Assembly (NCBI GenBank): GCA_002722955.1
Contig: PBMZ01000009.1
Coordinates: forward strand, 1 to 46,636
Source: Planctomycetaceae bacterium
GTDB taxonomy: Bacteria; Planctomycetota; Planctomycetia; Planctomycetales; Planctomycetaceae
Direction: 5' to 3'
Length of the DNA: 46,636 nt
The notes under the pieces are model-generated. The model searched no databases, was not told the DNA's origin, and was given only the letters and a program-made list of their open reading frames with translations. A program made the position numbers and the translations under genes. This document shows, piece by piece, positions 1 through 8,585 of the stretch (the first letter of the stretch is position 1; every line of letters begins with the position of its first letter).

Positions 1-598
1 CCCACATCTTCACCGTCTGCTCATAACTTCCCGAGGCGATGCGATTGCCATCCGGGCTGAAACTCACGCTGCTGACACCATACGTATGTCCCTTGAGGTT
101 GTGGGGTTCCTCGCCCGTCGACGCGTCCCACAACCGGATTGTGTTATCATCACTTCCCGAGGCGATACGCGTGCCATCCGGGCTGAAACTCACGCTGAAG
201 ACAGAACCCGTATGTCCCTTGAGTGTGTGGAGTTCCTCGCCTGTCGACGCGTCCCACATACGGATTGTGTTATCCCAACTCCCCGAGGCGATGCGTGTGC
301 CATCCGGGCTGAAACTCACGCTGAGGACATCATGCGTATGTCCCTTGAGCGTGTGGAGTTCTTCGCCCGTCGACGCGTCCCATGACCGGATTGTGTTATC
401 ATCACTGCCCGAGGCGATACGCGTGCCATCCGGGCTGAAACTCACGCTGAGGACCTCATCCGTATGTCCCTTGAGGGTGTGGAGTTCCTCGCCCGTCAAC
501 GCGTCCCACAACCGGATTGTGTTATCCCGACTTCCCGAGGCGATTCGCGTGCCATCCGGGCTGAAACTCACGCTGAGGACAGAACCCGTATGTCCATA
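1..598 (-). repeat. Array of 126-bp WD40-coding repeats
   Basis: The landmark CCGAGGCGAT recurs at 31, 157, 283, 409 and 535, a constant spacing of 126 bp (42 codons). The units are nearly identical at DNA level: the stretch encoding FSPDGTRIASGS is repeated almost without change, and differences fall mostly in the codons for SDDN, SWDN and SRDN. This means recent duplication or gene conversion. The array continues past the left edge, so copy number is unknown and could be collapsed in a short-read assembly. Confidence 0.9.
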
Positions 599-2278
599 GA
601 GGGCTACATCCGAGCCCTGGAATTGCCAACGCGCCAGATACCATTCGATATTCCGATGCCGTTGAGGCACCCTCTGTAGTAGCTCGCGAGCGTCCGCCAC
701 ACGATTGTTGTCCCACCTCGCCTGGGCCAGGAAGTAGTTGGAACGAGCCAGCGTCGCTTCCGTTTGTTCCCGGGACGCGACGGCCTTTCTTCGTTCGACT
801 TCGGATTTCTTCTCCGCGCTGACGGCGACTTGACGCTCACGAGCGGCCTTCTGCCGCTGCCGTTCAGCATCGTTCTGGGCCGTCACCGCTTCGGTGCGCA
901 GCGCGGACTGCTGCAGCGCGACCAGCGGACCGCCGATGCCCAGGGTCAGCAGCAGCAGCACCGCCAGTCCGCCCAGGCCGGCCAGTGCCGGTTTTCTTTT
1001 ACACCACCGCCAGCCGCGTTCCAGCTTCCCGATCGGCCGCGCGTGGATCGGTTCTCCGTTCAGGTAACGACCCAGTTCAGCCACCAGTTCGTCCGTCGTC
1101 GCGTAACGCCGACCCGCATCCTTCTCCAGACACTTCAGGCAGATGGTTTCCAGGTCCTGATCCAGAGCCGGGTTCAGCTGACGCGGTGACACCGGTTCCT
1201 GTTCCAGAACCGCCACCAGCGTGTCCATCACGTTCGCCGACTGAAACGGAGGACGACCTGTCAGCAGGGCGTACAGGATCGCACCCAGCGAATAGATGTC
1301 CGCTGCCGGGCCGATTGTGTCTGTCTCACCGGACGCCTGTTCCGGAGGCATGTAGCCGGGTGTGCCCAGGATCTGACCGGTTCCCGTCAGGCCACTGTCC
1401 GCGTCCGTCTTCTTCGCCAGTCCGAAATCCGTCACCTTCGCCTGACCGGTCCCGTCGATCAGCACATTGGCAGGTTTCAGGTCCCGGTGGATCACATTCT
1501 GTGAATGCGCATACGCGATCGCTTCGCACACCTGCTGTGTGATGGCAGCGGCCTCACGCGGGGGCATGGGACCGTCCTTCACCTGGACATCCAGACCCGC
1601 GCCATCAATAAAACCCATCGAGAAGAAGTGCTGACCTTCGTGTTCACCGATCTCATAGATCGGCACGATCCCCGGATGTTCCAGACTCGCGGCCGCTTCC
1701 GCTTCGATATAGAACCGCTGCACGTCGTCCTGCGACGCCAGTTGACCGGAAAGAATCATTTTCAGAGCGACCGTCCGGTTCAGACGCGACTGCCGCGCCT
1801 TGTAGACCACGCCCATTCCGCCGCGTGCAATCTCCTGCAGCAGTTCGTATTCCCCGAAATACTGCACGTGCATGCCGGTTGTGTCGTCGCCGCCTGGTTC
1901 GCCCGGTGCGGCACTGACAATGGTGTCCACATCCCGTCCGGGGACATCTGCGTCCGCACGCGGAGGCAGTGTCGCGTCGTCATCCTGATCGGCGTGTGCG
2001 GGTGTGTCTGAGAACGTGGATTCAACGGCCGGTGTCGGACCGGTCGCACGCGGTGGCAGAGTCGCTTCATCGGACAGTTGCGTGAACTCTCCGAGACTGT
2101 CTGCACCTGGCGGCACCGTCGCACCCGCAGCAATGTTGTGAGCAGTGCCGTCAGTTCCAGACTCGAGAGTCTGATCCGGAGTCGAGGACTCTGCGGCAGG
2201 ACCGTCCGGATTCGGTTTCGGTCCGGTGGAGTCGTTCAGGCTGGAATCACGAGATGTTTCTGGAGTCTCACCGCTCAT
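1..2278 (-). CDS. WD40-repeat serine/threonine protein kinase, C-terminus beyond the left edge
   Basis: Reading leftwards from the ATG at 2278 the frame stays open to base 2, so the C-terminus is outside the window. Residues 1-140 are an acidic, Pro/Thr-rich linker. A Hanks-type kinase domain follows (about 143-405), with the Gly-rich loop ARGGMGVVYK, the catalytic HRDLKPAN (Asp266) and DFG (Asp284) all intact. A single membrane span lies near 431-456, then an Ala/Arg/Glu-rich coiled stretch, and from about residue 564 tandem WD40 repeats of exactly 42 residues. Known architecture in planctomycetes: a cytoplasmic kinase with a membrane anchor and a beta-propeller on the other side. I infer a signalling receptor whose propeller binds a ligand or partner. 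It is divergent from the FHA/pseudokinase gene at 2752. A G-rich stretch lies just upstream of the start. Confidence 0.9.
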   Translation of the reverse strand, partial: MSGETPETSRDSSLNDSTGPKPNPDGPAAESSTPDQTLESGTDGTAHNIAAGATVPPGADSLGEFTQLSDEATLPPRATGPTPAVESTFSDTPAHADQDDDATLPPRADADVPGRDVDTIVSAAPGEPGGDDTTGMHVQYFGEYELLQEIARGGMGVVYKARQSRLNRTVALKMILSGQLASQDDVQRFYIEAEAAASLEHPGIVPIYEIGEHEGQHFFSMGFIDGAGLDVQVKDGPMPPREAAAITQQVCEAIAYAHSQNVIHRDLKPANVLIDGTGQAKVTDFGLAKKTDADSGLTGTGQILGTPGYMPPEQASGETDTIGPAADIYSLGAILYALLTGRPPFQSANVMDTLVAVLEQEPVSPRQLNPALDQDLETICLKCLEKDAGRRYATTDELVAELGRYLNGEPIHARPIGKLERGWRWCKRKPALAGLGGLAVLLLLTLGIGGPLVALQQSALRTEAVTAQNDAERQRQKAARERQVAVSAEKKSEVERRKAVASREQTEATLARSNYFLAQARWDNNRVADARELLQRVPQRHRNIEWYLARWQFQGSDVALYGHTGSVLSVSFSPDGTRIASGSRDNTIRLWDALTGEELHTLKGHTDEVLSVSFSPDGTRIASGSDDNTIRSWDASTGEELHTLKGHTHDVLSVSFSPDGTRIASGSWDNTIRMWDASTGEELHTLKGHTGSVFSVSFSPDGTRIASGSDDNTIRLWDASTGEEPHNLKGHTYGVSSVSFSPDGNRIASGSYEQTVKMW

Positions 2279-2751
2279 ACGTGGCCCCCGGATTTCTCGA
2301 AAGGCTGGCATCGTGATGTCAGAATGTTCGCCTCTTCAGATGAAGGAACATACCTGAAATACCACATGAAATGGAATTGACAGACTTGCCTGATACATGG
2401 ACCAAGTCAACTCACAGCTGCCTGATAGACGAAACATCGAAACGGGCGTGTATGCTGGCGTGGCTCGCCCCACCCTCTCTGCGTGATGACATCCGCCGCA
2501 CTGCCGGGGTCAGAAACGAGGGCCTTGCGGGTCGTTGATGCCGGTGTGGAGTTCAAACACACGACGCATTCCTATAGCCGCTGTACTTTGTCGGCGCAAC
2601 CATTTCCCGTAGAGTCATGGCCTGAATTTTCGTGTCGCTGGCTGCGGCATCCGTGCTGGATGAACGGCAGGTCATTTTTTGTACGCGTATTCTGAACACT
2701 TTTGCGGACGCGTTCAGCCGCCTGAAAACAGGTTTCAACTGGAAACAAGAC
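2279..2751. other. Divergent intergenic region between the two kinase genes
   Basis: About 470 bp lie between the minus-strand WD40 kinase and the plus-strand FHA gene. Short open frames here show no recognisable protein. It should carry promoters for both genes, but I see no convincing -35/-10 pair, operator or hairpin. Confidence 0.4.
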
Positions 2752-4422
2752 ATGGCAAAGAAGCGAATCACTGTAGTCGATGGCCCGGACCGAGGCATGA
2801 CCTTCAGCTTGGAAGACGGGCAGACATTGATCGTTGGTAAAGGCCAGCCGCACGAGGCGGGGCTGAGTGATGAATACACTGTCTCCGAGCATTGCAAACT
2901 TTCCATGACAGACGGTCATGTTATTATCCGCGATCTTGGCAGCACTACCGGCACAAGTGTGAATGGCAATCGGATCACAGAATCCGAACTGACGAACAAC
3001 GATGAGTTCAGTCTGGGAATCACACGCCTTCGGATCGAGGACTACGTGTCGTCGGGGTACACAATTGGACTGGACCGCAGCGCACTGGAAGCGCATCTGC
3101 AGGCCCGGCAAAGCGGCAATGAACCGGCACCTGCGACTTCTGCGGCATCCGAGACCCTGCCGCCGACAGCTCCGCCCGAGCGTCTGGCGAACGTCCCGTA
3201 CCAGCTGGTCGTGATTAAAGGCCCTGATCAGGGGAAGACGTTTGCGGTGCAGGAGGGGCAGGACATCGTCATCGGTCGCGGTAAAGATGCCACGCTGCAG
3301 GTGACGGACCCACGGACATCCCGTCAACACTGTCTGATCGAAGTCCGATCCGGTCAGATCCAGGTTCTGGACGCGGGAGGTTCCGGGGGCACTCATGTAA
3401 ATAGCCGGTCTGTCTCCCGGCACAACTTGTCACCTGGCGACCGCATTGGGATTGGTGACAGCGAAATTCGTCTGGAAACAGCGGACGGAACAGGGCCGGC
3501 GGATCCTGCTTCGCCGGCCGCGGACAGTGCCGCGAAACCGACTGCCGCGGGCAAAGATTATTTCGATCTTGTGGGGCAGAAGGTTCACAACTATCAGGTC
3601 GAGCGTGAGATTGCCCGTGGCAACAGCGGCGTGATCTTCAAGTGCCGTGACACGGAAAAGAACCGGGATATCGCCCTGAAAGTCTTATGGCCGGAACTGT
3701 CGACAGATTCCGAAGCAGTGCAGCGGTTCGTCCGGGCCATGAAAACCATGTTTCCCGTCCGGCACGAAAACCTGGTCCGCATCTACAATGCCGGACGTTC
3801 GGAGAAGTATGTCTGGGTGGCACTGGAATACGTTGAAGGAGAGAGTCTGGACCGAGTCATCCAGCGGATCGGTACCGTCGGGATGCTGGACTGGGAGTAT
3901 TCTTTTCGCGTTGCTGTTCAGATCAGTCGTGCTCTGGTGGCCGCGTACGAGCACAACATCATTCATCGCAATATCACGCCCGAAAGTATTCTGATTCGAT
4001 CCAGTGACAAGACTGCGAAACTGGGCGACATGATGCTGGCCAAGGCGCTGGAGTCTTCACAATCCGAACAATTGACGAAACCCGGCCAGGTGATCGGCGA
4101 CATGGCATACGCCCCTCCGGAAAGAACCGACAGCGGCGGCGAGATCGACTGCCGCTCGGATATTTACAGCCTGGGTGCGACCGTGTACTCCCTGATCGCC
4201 GGCCGGTCTCCGTTCGAGTCCACTTCGCTGCCCGAACTGATCTCCAGTATCCGGACGGAAAAACCTGTCGCGCCCAAAGAGTTTCAACTGTCCATTCACG
4301 GCATGTTCGAAGGCGCCGTGCTGCGAATGCTGGAAAAACGCCCGAAAGACCGGTTTGAAACGCCGATTGAACTGTTGAAGGACCTGGAGCGCATTGGAAA
4401 GTTCGTCGGGATCGATTGCTGA
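2752..4422 (+). CDS. Double-FHA protein with a C-terminal pseudokinase domain
   Basis: The protein has 556 residues starting at MAKKRITVVDG, where the first FHA domain begins; an upstream in-frame ATG at 2632 would add 40 residues of unconvincing sequence. FHA 1 spans about 5-90 and FHA 2 about 149-235 (RG..TSRQHC-type core). A kinase fold covers about 278-550. The ATP-site Lys310 is kept (DIALKVL), as is the APE region (AYAPPERT). The catalytic loop, however, reads HRNITPES with Asn407 in place of the catalytic Asp, and DFG reads DMM (426-428). From knowledge of kinases this should abolish or strongly reduce phosphotransfer. I infer a scaffold that binds phosphothreonine proteins through its FHA domains, possibly products of the divergent WD40 kinase. 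No membrane span is visible. Confidence 0.88.
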   Translation: MAKKRITVVDGPDRGMTFSLEDGQTLIVGKGQPHEAGLSDEYTVSEHCKLSMTDGHVIIRDLGSTTGTSVNGNRITESELTNNDEFSLGITRLRIEDYVSSGYTIGLDRSALEAHLQARQSGNEPAPATSAASETLPPTAPPERLANVPYQLVVIKGPDQGKTFAVQEGQDIVIGRGKDATLQVTDPRTSRQHCLIEVRSGQIQVLDAGGSGGTHVNSRSVSRHNLSPGDRIGIGDSEIRLETADGTGPADPASPAADSAAKPTAAGKDYFDLVGQKVHNYQVEREIARGNSGVIFKCRDTEKNRDIALKVLWPELSTDSEAVQRFVRAMKTMFPVRHENLVRIYNAGRSEKYVWVALEYVEGESLDRVIQRIGTVGMLDWEYSFRVAVQISRALVAAYEHNIIHRNITPESILIRSSDKTAKLGDMMLAKALESSQSEQLTKPGQVIGDMAYAPPERTDSGGEIDCRSDIYSLGATVYSLIAGRSPFESTSLPELISSIRTEKPVAPKEFQLSIHGMFEGAVLRMLEKRPKDRFETPIELLKDLERIGKFVGIDC

Positions 4423-4518
4423 GGCGGGGACCCGTGGTTCGACGGAGTTTTTGACCCCACGGTTACATCAGAGACTTCGGCGGATTCGTTTACTCAGCCA
4501 AACAAAGAAGAACAATCC

Positions 4519-4932
4519 ATGGATATCGAGACTGCTCCTGAAACTGCCAATAAGCAATCGGTAGACAAGACGCAGAGCCATCCCATGCGAGGGATACTGG
4601 TCTCTTTTCTTCTAATGATTTTCGCTGCAAGCGTAGCGACAGGGCGGCCGATTGCCGTTCAACACTTCCTTGAGTTCCCGGATACAGCTGCTGGGGAGAT
4701 CATCGAACGCGTCGTCATGTCCTGCAGTACGTTCGTGTCGATTCTGCTGTTTGTGAGCCTCGTCTGGTACCTTTCAGTTTACACGGAGAACGCGTTCGGA
4801 CGCCCGAACGCGTTCAGGCCCAAACTGCCGCCGAAACTACTCAGTACCGCGATTCGTGTGGGGTGTTACTGCCTGGTGTTAGTTGCACCGTTGTGGGTAT
4901 TGGATTTTGTGGTGGTGTCATTTCGCGTTTAA
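4519..4932 (+). CDS. Small membrane protein, C-terminus overlapping the IS end
   Basis: A 137-residue frame with three hydrophobic segments: near 23-42 (VSFLLMIFAASVATG), near 66-88 (FVSILLFVSLVWYL) and near 111-135 (CYCLVLVAPLWVLDF). An AAAGAAGAAC ribosome-binding site lies shortly before the ATG. I do not recognise the family. The left end of the IS21 element begins near 4907, so about the last eight residues (FVVVSFRV) and the TAA at 4930-4932 are supplied by the IS terminal repeat. The native gene was therefore probably longer or ended differently. It lies 96 bp downstream of the FHA pseudokinase and could have shared its transcript. Confidence 0.6.
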   Translation: MDIETAPETANKQSVDKTQSHPMRGILVSFLLMIFAASVATGRPIAVQHFLEFPDTAAGEIIERVVMSCSTFVSILLFVSLVWYLSVYTENAFGRPNAFRPKLPPKLLSTAIRVGCYCLVLVAPLWVLDFVVVSFRV

Positions 4933-4966
4933 AGCCAGCCATTGATTTGCGGGTGAAAATCGGCCA
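4907..4966. repeat. Left compound terminal repeat of the IS21 element
   Basis: Two related 21-bp subrepeats follow the outer end, at 4921-4941 (TTTCGCGTTTAAAGCCAGCC plus one base) and 4946-4966 (TTTGCGGGTGAAAATCGGCC plus one base). In IS21 elements, multiple terminal repeats of this kind are the binding sites of the IstA transposase. Confidence 0.7.
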
Positions 4967-5021
4967 TTGAGGGAGCGGTTTGTTGAGTTTTTTCAGCACG
5001 ATAGTGCTGGAGGAGCTCAAC

Positions 5022-6590
5022 ATGTCAAACCGACTATCAATGGCGAAGATTACATCGATCGAGACGTTACACCGCACGGGTCATTCGAACCGGGAGATTG
5101 CACGCCTGTTGGGTGTGGATCGTGGTTCGGTGAATAAATATGTGCAACGTCTGAAGACATCTGGAGCTCAAAACCGGCCAAACTCGCACACCGGGTCGAG
5201 GACGTCATTGGAGCAAACTGTAGCCGATGATGTTGCAGCAGTCTCAAGCGGGCCGAAGAGCTTGTGTGATGCTCATCGCGAAGAGATCGAGTCGAAGCTG
5301 GAGCAAGGTCTTTCGATGGTGCGTATCCATCAGGAGCTGCAAGCAGACCATGATTTCGGCGGCAGTTACCACAGCGTCCGCCGGTTCGTTCAGAGTCTTG
5401 GAAGGACGAATCCATTGCCCTTCCGTCGTATGGAGACGGAGGCGGGCGAGGAGGCTCAGATCGACTTTGGTACGGCGGTTCCAGTCATCGACTCAAGTGG
5501 CAAAAAGCGTCGGCCGTGGCTGTTTCGGATTGTGCTGAGTCACTCGCGGAAGGCTTATAGCGAAGTGGTGTGGCGTCAAACGACGGACAACTTCATCGCG
5601 GCGATCGAGAATGCGTTGCACTACTTTGGCCGCGTCCCGAAGCGGTTGGTGATCGACAACTTGAAGGCTGCCGTGCATCGTGCGGACTGGTACGACCCGG
5701 AAGTGCATCCCAAGCTGCAATCGTTTGCAGCTCATTACGGCACGGTGTTCGTTCCCACAAAACCGTACACGCCGGAGCACAAAGGCAAAGTCGAAAGCAG
5801 CGTCAAGTACGCCAAGAATAATGCTCTGAAGGGAAAAACATTCGGCAGTCTGTCGGAGCAGAACGAGTATCTCTTGGAATGGGAAGGGTCGGTTGCGGAC
5901 ACGCGGATTCATGGGACGACGAAGAAGCAGGTGCGGCGGCAGTTCGAGACGATCGAACGGGACGCGCTGCAACGGTTACCTCGAGATCGATTCTCGATGT
6001 TCCAGGAGTCGCGTCGCACGGTCAGCCGCGACGGCCACTTGGAAGTGGACAAGGCATATTACTCGGCGCCTCCAGAGTCCATCGGCCGCCGCGTCTGGGT
6101 TCGCTGGGATACTCGTTTGGTGCGTGTGTTCAATGACCAATGGAAGCAGATCGCGATTCACAGCAAGTGTGAACCAGGCCGGTTCCGCACGAACTCCTCG
6201 CACATACCAGCGAACAAAGTCTCGGCGGTCGAACGAGGCACCGATGCGTTACTGCGACAGGTCAGCAGGATCGGGCCTCACACCAAAGCTTGGAGCGAGT
6301 CCGTAATTGCCTCGCGCGGAGTGCAAGGCGTGCGAGTGTTGGTGGGCCTGAAAGCACTGGCCGGAAAACACACGTCGGCCGCCTTGGAACAAGCCTGCGA
6401 AACAGCGTTGGCTTACGGAGCCAATCGCTTGAAGAGCATTCGCAATTTGCTGCAGCGTCCGGCTCCAGAGAAACAGCAACAACTGCCCTTCATCGAAGAG
6501 CATCCCATTATCCGTCCGCTGTCGGATTATTCCGTCGAATCCCTGAACACTTTCAGAAAGGAACGAAGCCATGAACGTGACTCTCCGTGA
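5022..6590 (+). CDS. istA: IS21-family transposase IstA
   Basis: The product has 522 residues. The start is the ATG at 5022, directly after a strong GGAGGAG ribosome-binding site; a TTG 42 bases upstream is in frame but has no such site. An N-terminal helix-turn-helix (HSNREIARLLGVDRGSV, about 18-36) would bind the terminal repeats. The rve/DDE catalytic core shows Asp148 (QIDFGT), Asp212 (VIDNLKA) and Glu258 (GKVESS), so the enzyme looks complete. The C-terminal beta-barrel region follows. It works with IstB in cut-and-paste or copy-out transposition. The gene overlaps istB by 20 bp, as usual in IS21. There is no frameshift, so the copy may be active. Confidence 0.95.
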   Translation: MSNRLSMAKITSIETLHRTGHSNREIARLLGVDRGSVNKYVQRLKTSGAQNRPNSHTGSRTSLEQTVADDVAAVSSGPKSLCDAHREEIESKLEQGLSMVRIHQELQADHDFGGSYHSVRRFVQSLGRTNPLPFRRMETEAGEEAQIDFGTAVPVIDSSGKKRRPWLFRIVLSHSRKAYSEVVWRQTTDNFIAAIENALHYFGRVPKRLVIDNLKAAVHRADWYDPEVHPKLQSFAAHYGTVFVPTKPYTPEHKGKVESSVKYAKNNALKGKTFGSLSEQNEYLLEWEGSVADTRIHGTTKKQVRRQFETIERDALQRLPRDRFSMFQESRRTVSRDGHLEVDKAYYSAPPESIGRRVWVRWDTRLVRVFNDQWKQIAIHSKCEPGRFRTNSSHIPANKVSAVERGTDALLRQVSRIGPHTKAWSESVIASRGVQGVRVLVGLKALAGKHTSAALEQACETALAYGANRLKSIRNLLQRPAPEKQQQLPFIEEHPIIRPLSDYSVESLNTFRKERSHERDSP

Positions 6591-7410
6591 TCAACTTAAA
6601 CAACTGAGACTCAGTGGGCTGTTACAGTCCTTGGAAGTCAGATTACAAGAAGCCAAATCGTCGAAGCTCGACTACTCGGAATTCCTGGAACTCATCTTGG
6701 CCGACGAACTGGTTGTCCGCCGCGACCGTCAAATCGCGCGACGCACCAAAGCGGCCGCCTTCCGGGACCAAAAGTCACTTGATGAATTCGACTTCGAGTT
6801 CAACACGTCAGTCAAACGCAAACAGATTTATGACCTAGCCGCCGGCGACTTCGTCCGCAAACATCACGACGCGATCCTGATCGGTCCTCCGGGAGTGGGA
6901 AAAAGCCATCTGGTGCAAAGCATTGGCCGTCAACTCATCCGCGACGGCTTCACTGTGTACTACCGCAGCATCTTCGATTGCGTGCGAGACTTCTTGCACG
7001 ACGAGGCGTTCGAAGGCCACGATCGGATTCTGAATCGATATCTCAAACCTGATCTATTGATTCTTGACGACATGGGCATGAAACAACTGCCCAAGAAAAG
7101 TGGCGAATTCCTGTTCGAGATCATCATGCGTCGCCACGAGCTACGAAGCACGATCATGACCAGCAATCGTCCCTTGGAAGATTGGGGCAAACTGATCGGA
7201 GATGTCCCAGCAGCGACGGCAATCCTGGATCGCTTCTTACAAGATGCGGAACTGATCCAGATGACCGGCCGCAGCTACAGATTACGTGGCCGCAGCGCCG
7301 ATAAAGAGACAGGATCAACCTCGGCCAAACCTGCTAATCAGAATCCCAAAACCGGCCAAACCCGCAAACCGGGTCGACCAGCGAATAGCAGGAAGAAAAC
7401 CAGCAAATAA
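6571..7410 (+). CDS. istB: IS21-family helper ATPase IstB
   Basis: A DnaC-like AAA+ ATPase of 279 residues. Walker A is GPPGVGKS (105-112) and Walker B is LLILDDMG; sensor-like TSNRP follows. The start ATG lies inside the end of istA behind an AAAGGA site, giving translational coupling. IstB assembles on DNA and stimulates the IstA transposase and target choice. A basic Lys/Arg-rich tail (KTGQTRKPGRPANSRKK) extends past the ATPase domain. Confidence 0.95.
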   Translation: MNVTLRDQLKQLRLSGLLQSLEVRLQEAKSSKLDYSEFLELILADELVVRRDRQIARRTKAAAFRDQKSLDEFDFEFNTSVKRKQIYDLAAGDFVRKHHDAILIGPPGVGKSHLVQSIGRQLIRDGFTVYYRSIFDCVRDFLHDEAFEGHDRILNRYLKPDLLILDDMGMKQLPKKSGEFLFEIIMRRHELRSTIMTSNRPLEDWGKLIGDVPAATAILDRFLQDAELIQMTGRSYRLRGRSADKETGSTSAKPANQNPKTGQTRKPGRPANSRKKTSK

Positions 7411-7431
7411 CGGACTCACCCCAATCAACAC

Positions 7432-7492
7432 TGGCCGATTCTAACCCGCGAAAAACTGGCCGGTTTTAACCCGCAAAATGACACGAACGCTA
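7432..7492. repeat. Right compound terminal repeat of the IS21 element
   Basis: Two subrepeats lie in inverted orientation relative to the left end, at 7432-7453 (TGGCCGATTCTAACCCGCG core) and 7457-7477 (TGGCCGGTTTTAACCCGC core), followed by the outer ACACGAACGCTA. Confidence 0.75.
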
Positions 7493-7974
7493 GCCAGACG
7501 CCATTGTCTGAGTTCTTGAAGTTCGGAGCGGCAGGTTCAAGCGGAACAGTTACGGAGCCGTACGCGATTTCCGCAAAGTTCCCAAGCCCGTTTATTCACG
7601 TCCATTATTCGGCAGGCGGCTGTCTTGCCGAAGCCTTTTATCAGTCCGTGTCCGGACCTTACCAGTTGTTGATTGTTGGTGATCCGCTCTGCCAACCGTG
7701 GGCTGCACAGCCACAAATCGCCGTCCAAGGATTGAAGGCTGACCAACAAGTCAGTGGAGTCGTCGTTGTCACTCCCACATCAACCGACGACGTTTCTCGC
7801 TTCGAGTTTTTCGTTGATGGTCGTCTGAGAGAAGCTTGCCGTCCCGGCGAGTCGCGGAAACTGGACACGACGACTCTGAAGAATGGAGAGCATGAAGTTC
7901 GAGTTGTCGCGGTCAGCAATGACCGCATCGAAACAAGATCCCGCGCGGTGATTCCAGTGAAAGTCACGAATTAG
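7493..7974 (+). pseudogene. 3' remnant of a TIGR03790-like secreted protein, 5' end cut by the IS
   Basis: An open frame enters directly from the right IS end (QTPLSEFLKFGAAGSSGT...) and reads to a stop at 7974. The text around FPSPFIHVHYSAGG and LLIVGDPLCQPW resembles the end of the TIGR03790 family found in planctomycetes. It is followed by a small Ig-like tail (SGVVVVTPTS...FEFFVDGRL). The N-terminal bulk of such a protein is missing, and nothing on the left side of the IS supplies it. A TTG at 7504 could serve as a start, but it lies in the middle of conserved text, so I call this a truncated gene. The family name is from memory and moderately sure. Confidence 0.7.
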
Positions 7975-8310
7975 GGGGCAACTGCGGCAGGTGCGTCCAC
8001 GATTTTTTTGTCACTTCGGGCAAGACATAGTAACCCGACGCGTGAGCCCTCACGGTCGGGGCTATACCTGTCCGCCTCTTCGCGGCTAAGAACACGCGGC
8101 TTTAAAACGCGTGAACAAAGACTCGGTCACACGCATTTGCAAATAACCCGAGCTATTTGTCTATACGTTTGATTAATATCTCGCTCACGCTTCGGGTTAT
8201 TAGGCTCGCATCAAAGCGTACGGGTTGCTCTTCAGGAGAGGCTCGGGATAATGTCATCTTAGGTGCTCGGCAGCTCTGCGTTTCTCCGCGAACGTCGGAC
8301 ATATCGAACA
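7975..8310. repeat. Intergenic region with TAACCCGACGCGTGAGC-type repeats
   Basis: No gene is seen here. A copy of TAACCCGACGCGTGAGC lies at 8031-8047. An inverted, nearly identical copy (TCGCTCACGCTTCGGGTTA) lies at 8181-8199, with a shorter ATAACCCGAG at 8144-8153 between them. The first copy also sits in a 21-bp match shared with 37705-37725. It looks like a dispersed palindromic repeat family that can form a large stem-loop. Confidence 0.65.
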
Positions 8311-8484
8311 ATGAGACCTATTGTACGTGACCGAATCATCTGTGTTGTGTTTCTTGCGGCGGGGCTTTCGTGCTTCTTCGCGATCGAACACCGAGATATG
8401 GGGCGACTATTTCTGTTTATTTTCGGGTCGATCGGGATCGGTCAACTCGTGATCAGTGAAATACGGCATGCGGATAAGAAGTAA
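8311..8484 (+). CDS. Small two-span membrane protein, hypothetical
   Basis: A 57-residue frame starting MRPIVRDRIICVVFL, with two hydrophobic stretches (residues about 8-25 and 31-48) separated by a short EHRDMGR loop, and a charged end (EIRHADKK). No clear ribosome-binding site is visible; an upstream TTG-type start at 8263 would add 16 residues. I do not recognise the family. The membrane pattern is the main support. Confidence 0.4.
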   Translation: MRPIVRDRIICVVFLAAGLSCFFAIEHRDMGRLFLFIFGSIGIGQLVISEIRHADKK

Positions 8485-8521
8485 TCGTCACTGAGGCATG
8501 CGGCAGAACTAAATCTATCCG

Positions 8522-8547
8522 CCCCTGAGATAAACTCAGGGGCGGTG
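8522..8547. repeat. Palindromic repeat, copy 1, upstream of the YdjY-like gene
   Basis: CCCCTGAG-ATAAA-CTCAGGGG is a perfect 8-bp stem with a 5-base loop, followed by CGGTG. The same 26 bases occur at 9474-9499, on the other side of the YdjY-like gene. Confidence 0.85.
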
Positions 8548-8585
8548 AATTTCCGTGGCGATCTTCACCGACACCTTCACTTCCG

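Larger units (their letters stand above)
4907..7492 (+). mobile_element. IS21-family insertion sequence
   Basis: An element of about 2.6 kb carries overlapping istA and istB, the two-gene organisation that defines IS21. Its ends are related inverted repeats: the left GTGTCATTTCGCG (4915-4927) matches the complement of the right end near 7472-7484. Each end also contains two internal subrepeats of the TTTGCGGG..AA.CGGCCA type. The two ends have diverged, and I see no clear target duplication (nothing obvious links the bases around 4903 and 7495), as expected after recombination or ageing. Exact outer ends are uncertain by a few bases. Confidence 0.88.

Noticed and set aside
39..599. Long plus-strand open frame with repeated text over the left edge
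   Set aside because: It is antisense to the WD40 repeats of the minus-strand kinase; its periodicity is the 126-bp repeat, and the minus-strand reading gives clear WD40 units joined to a kinase.
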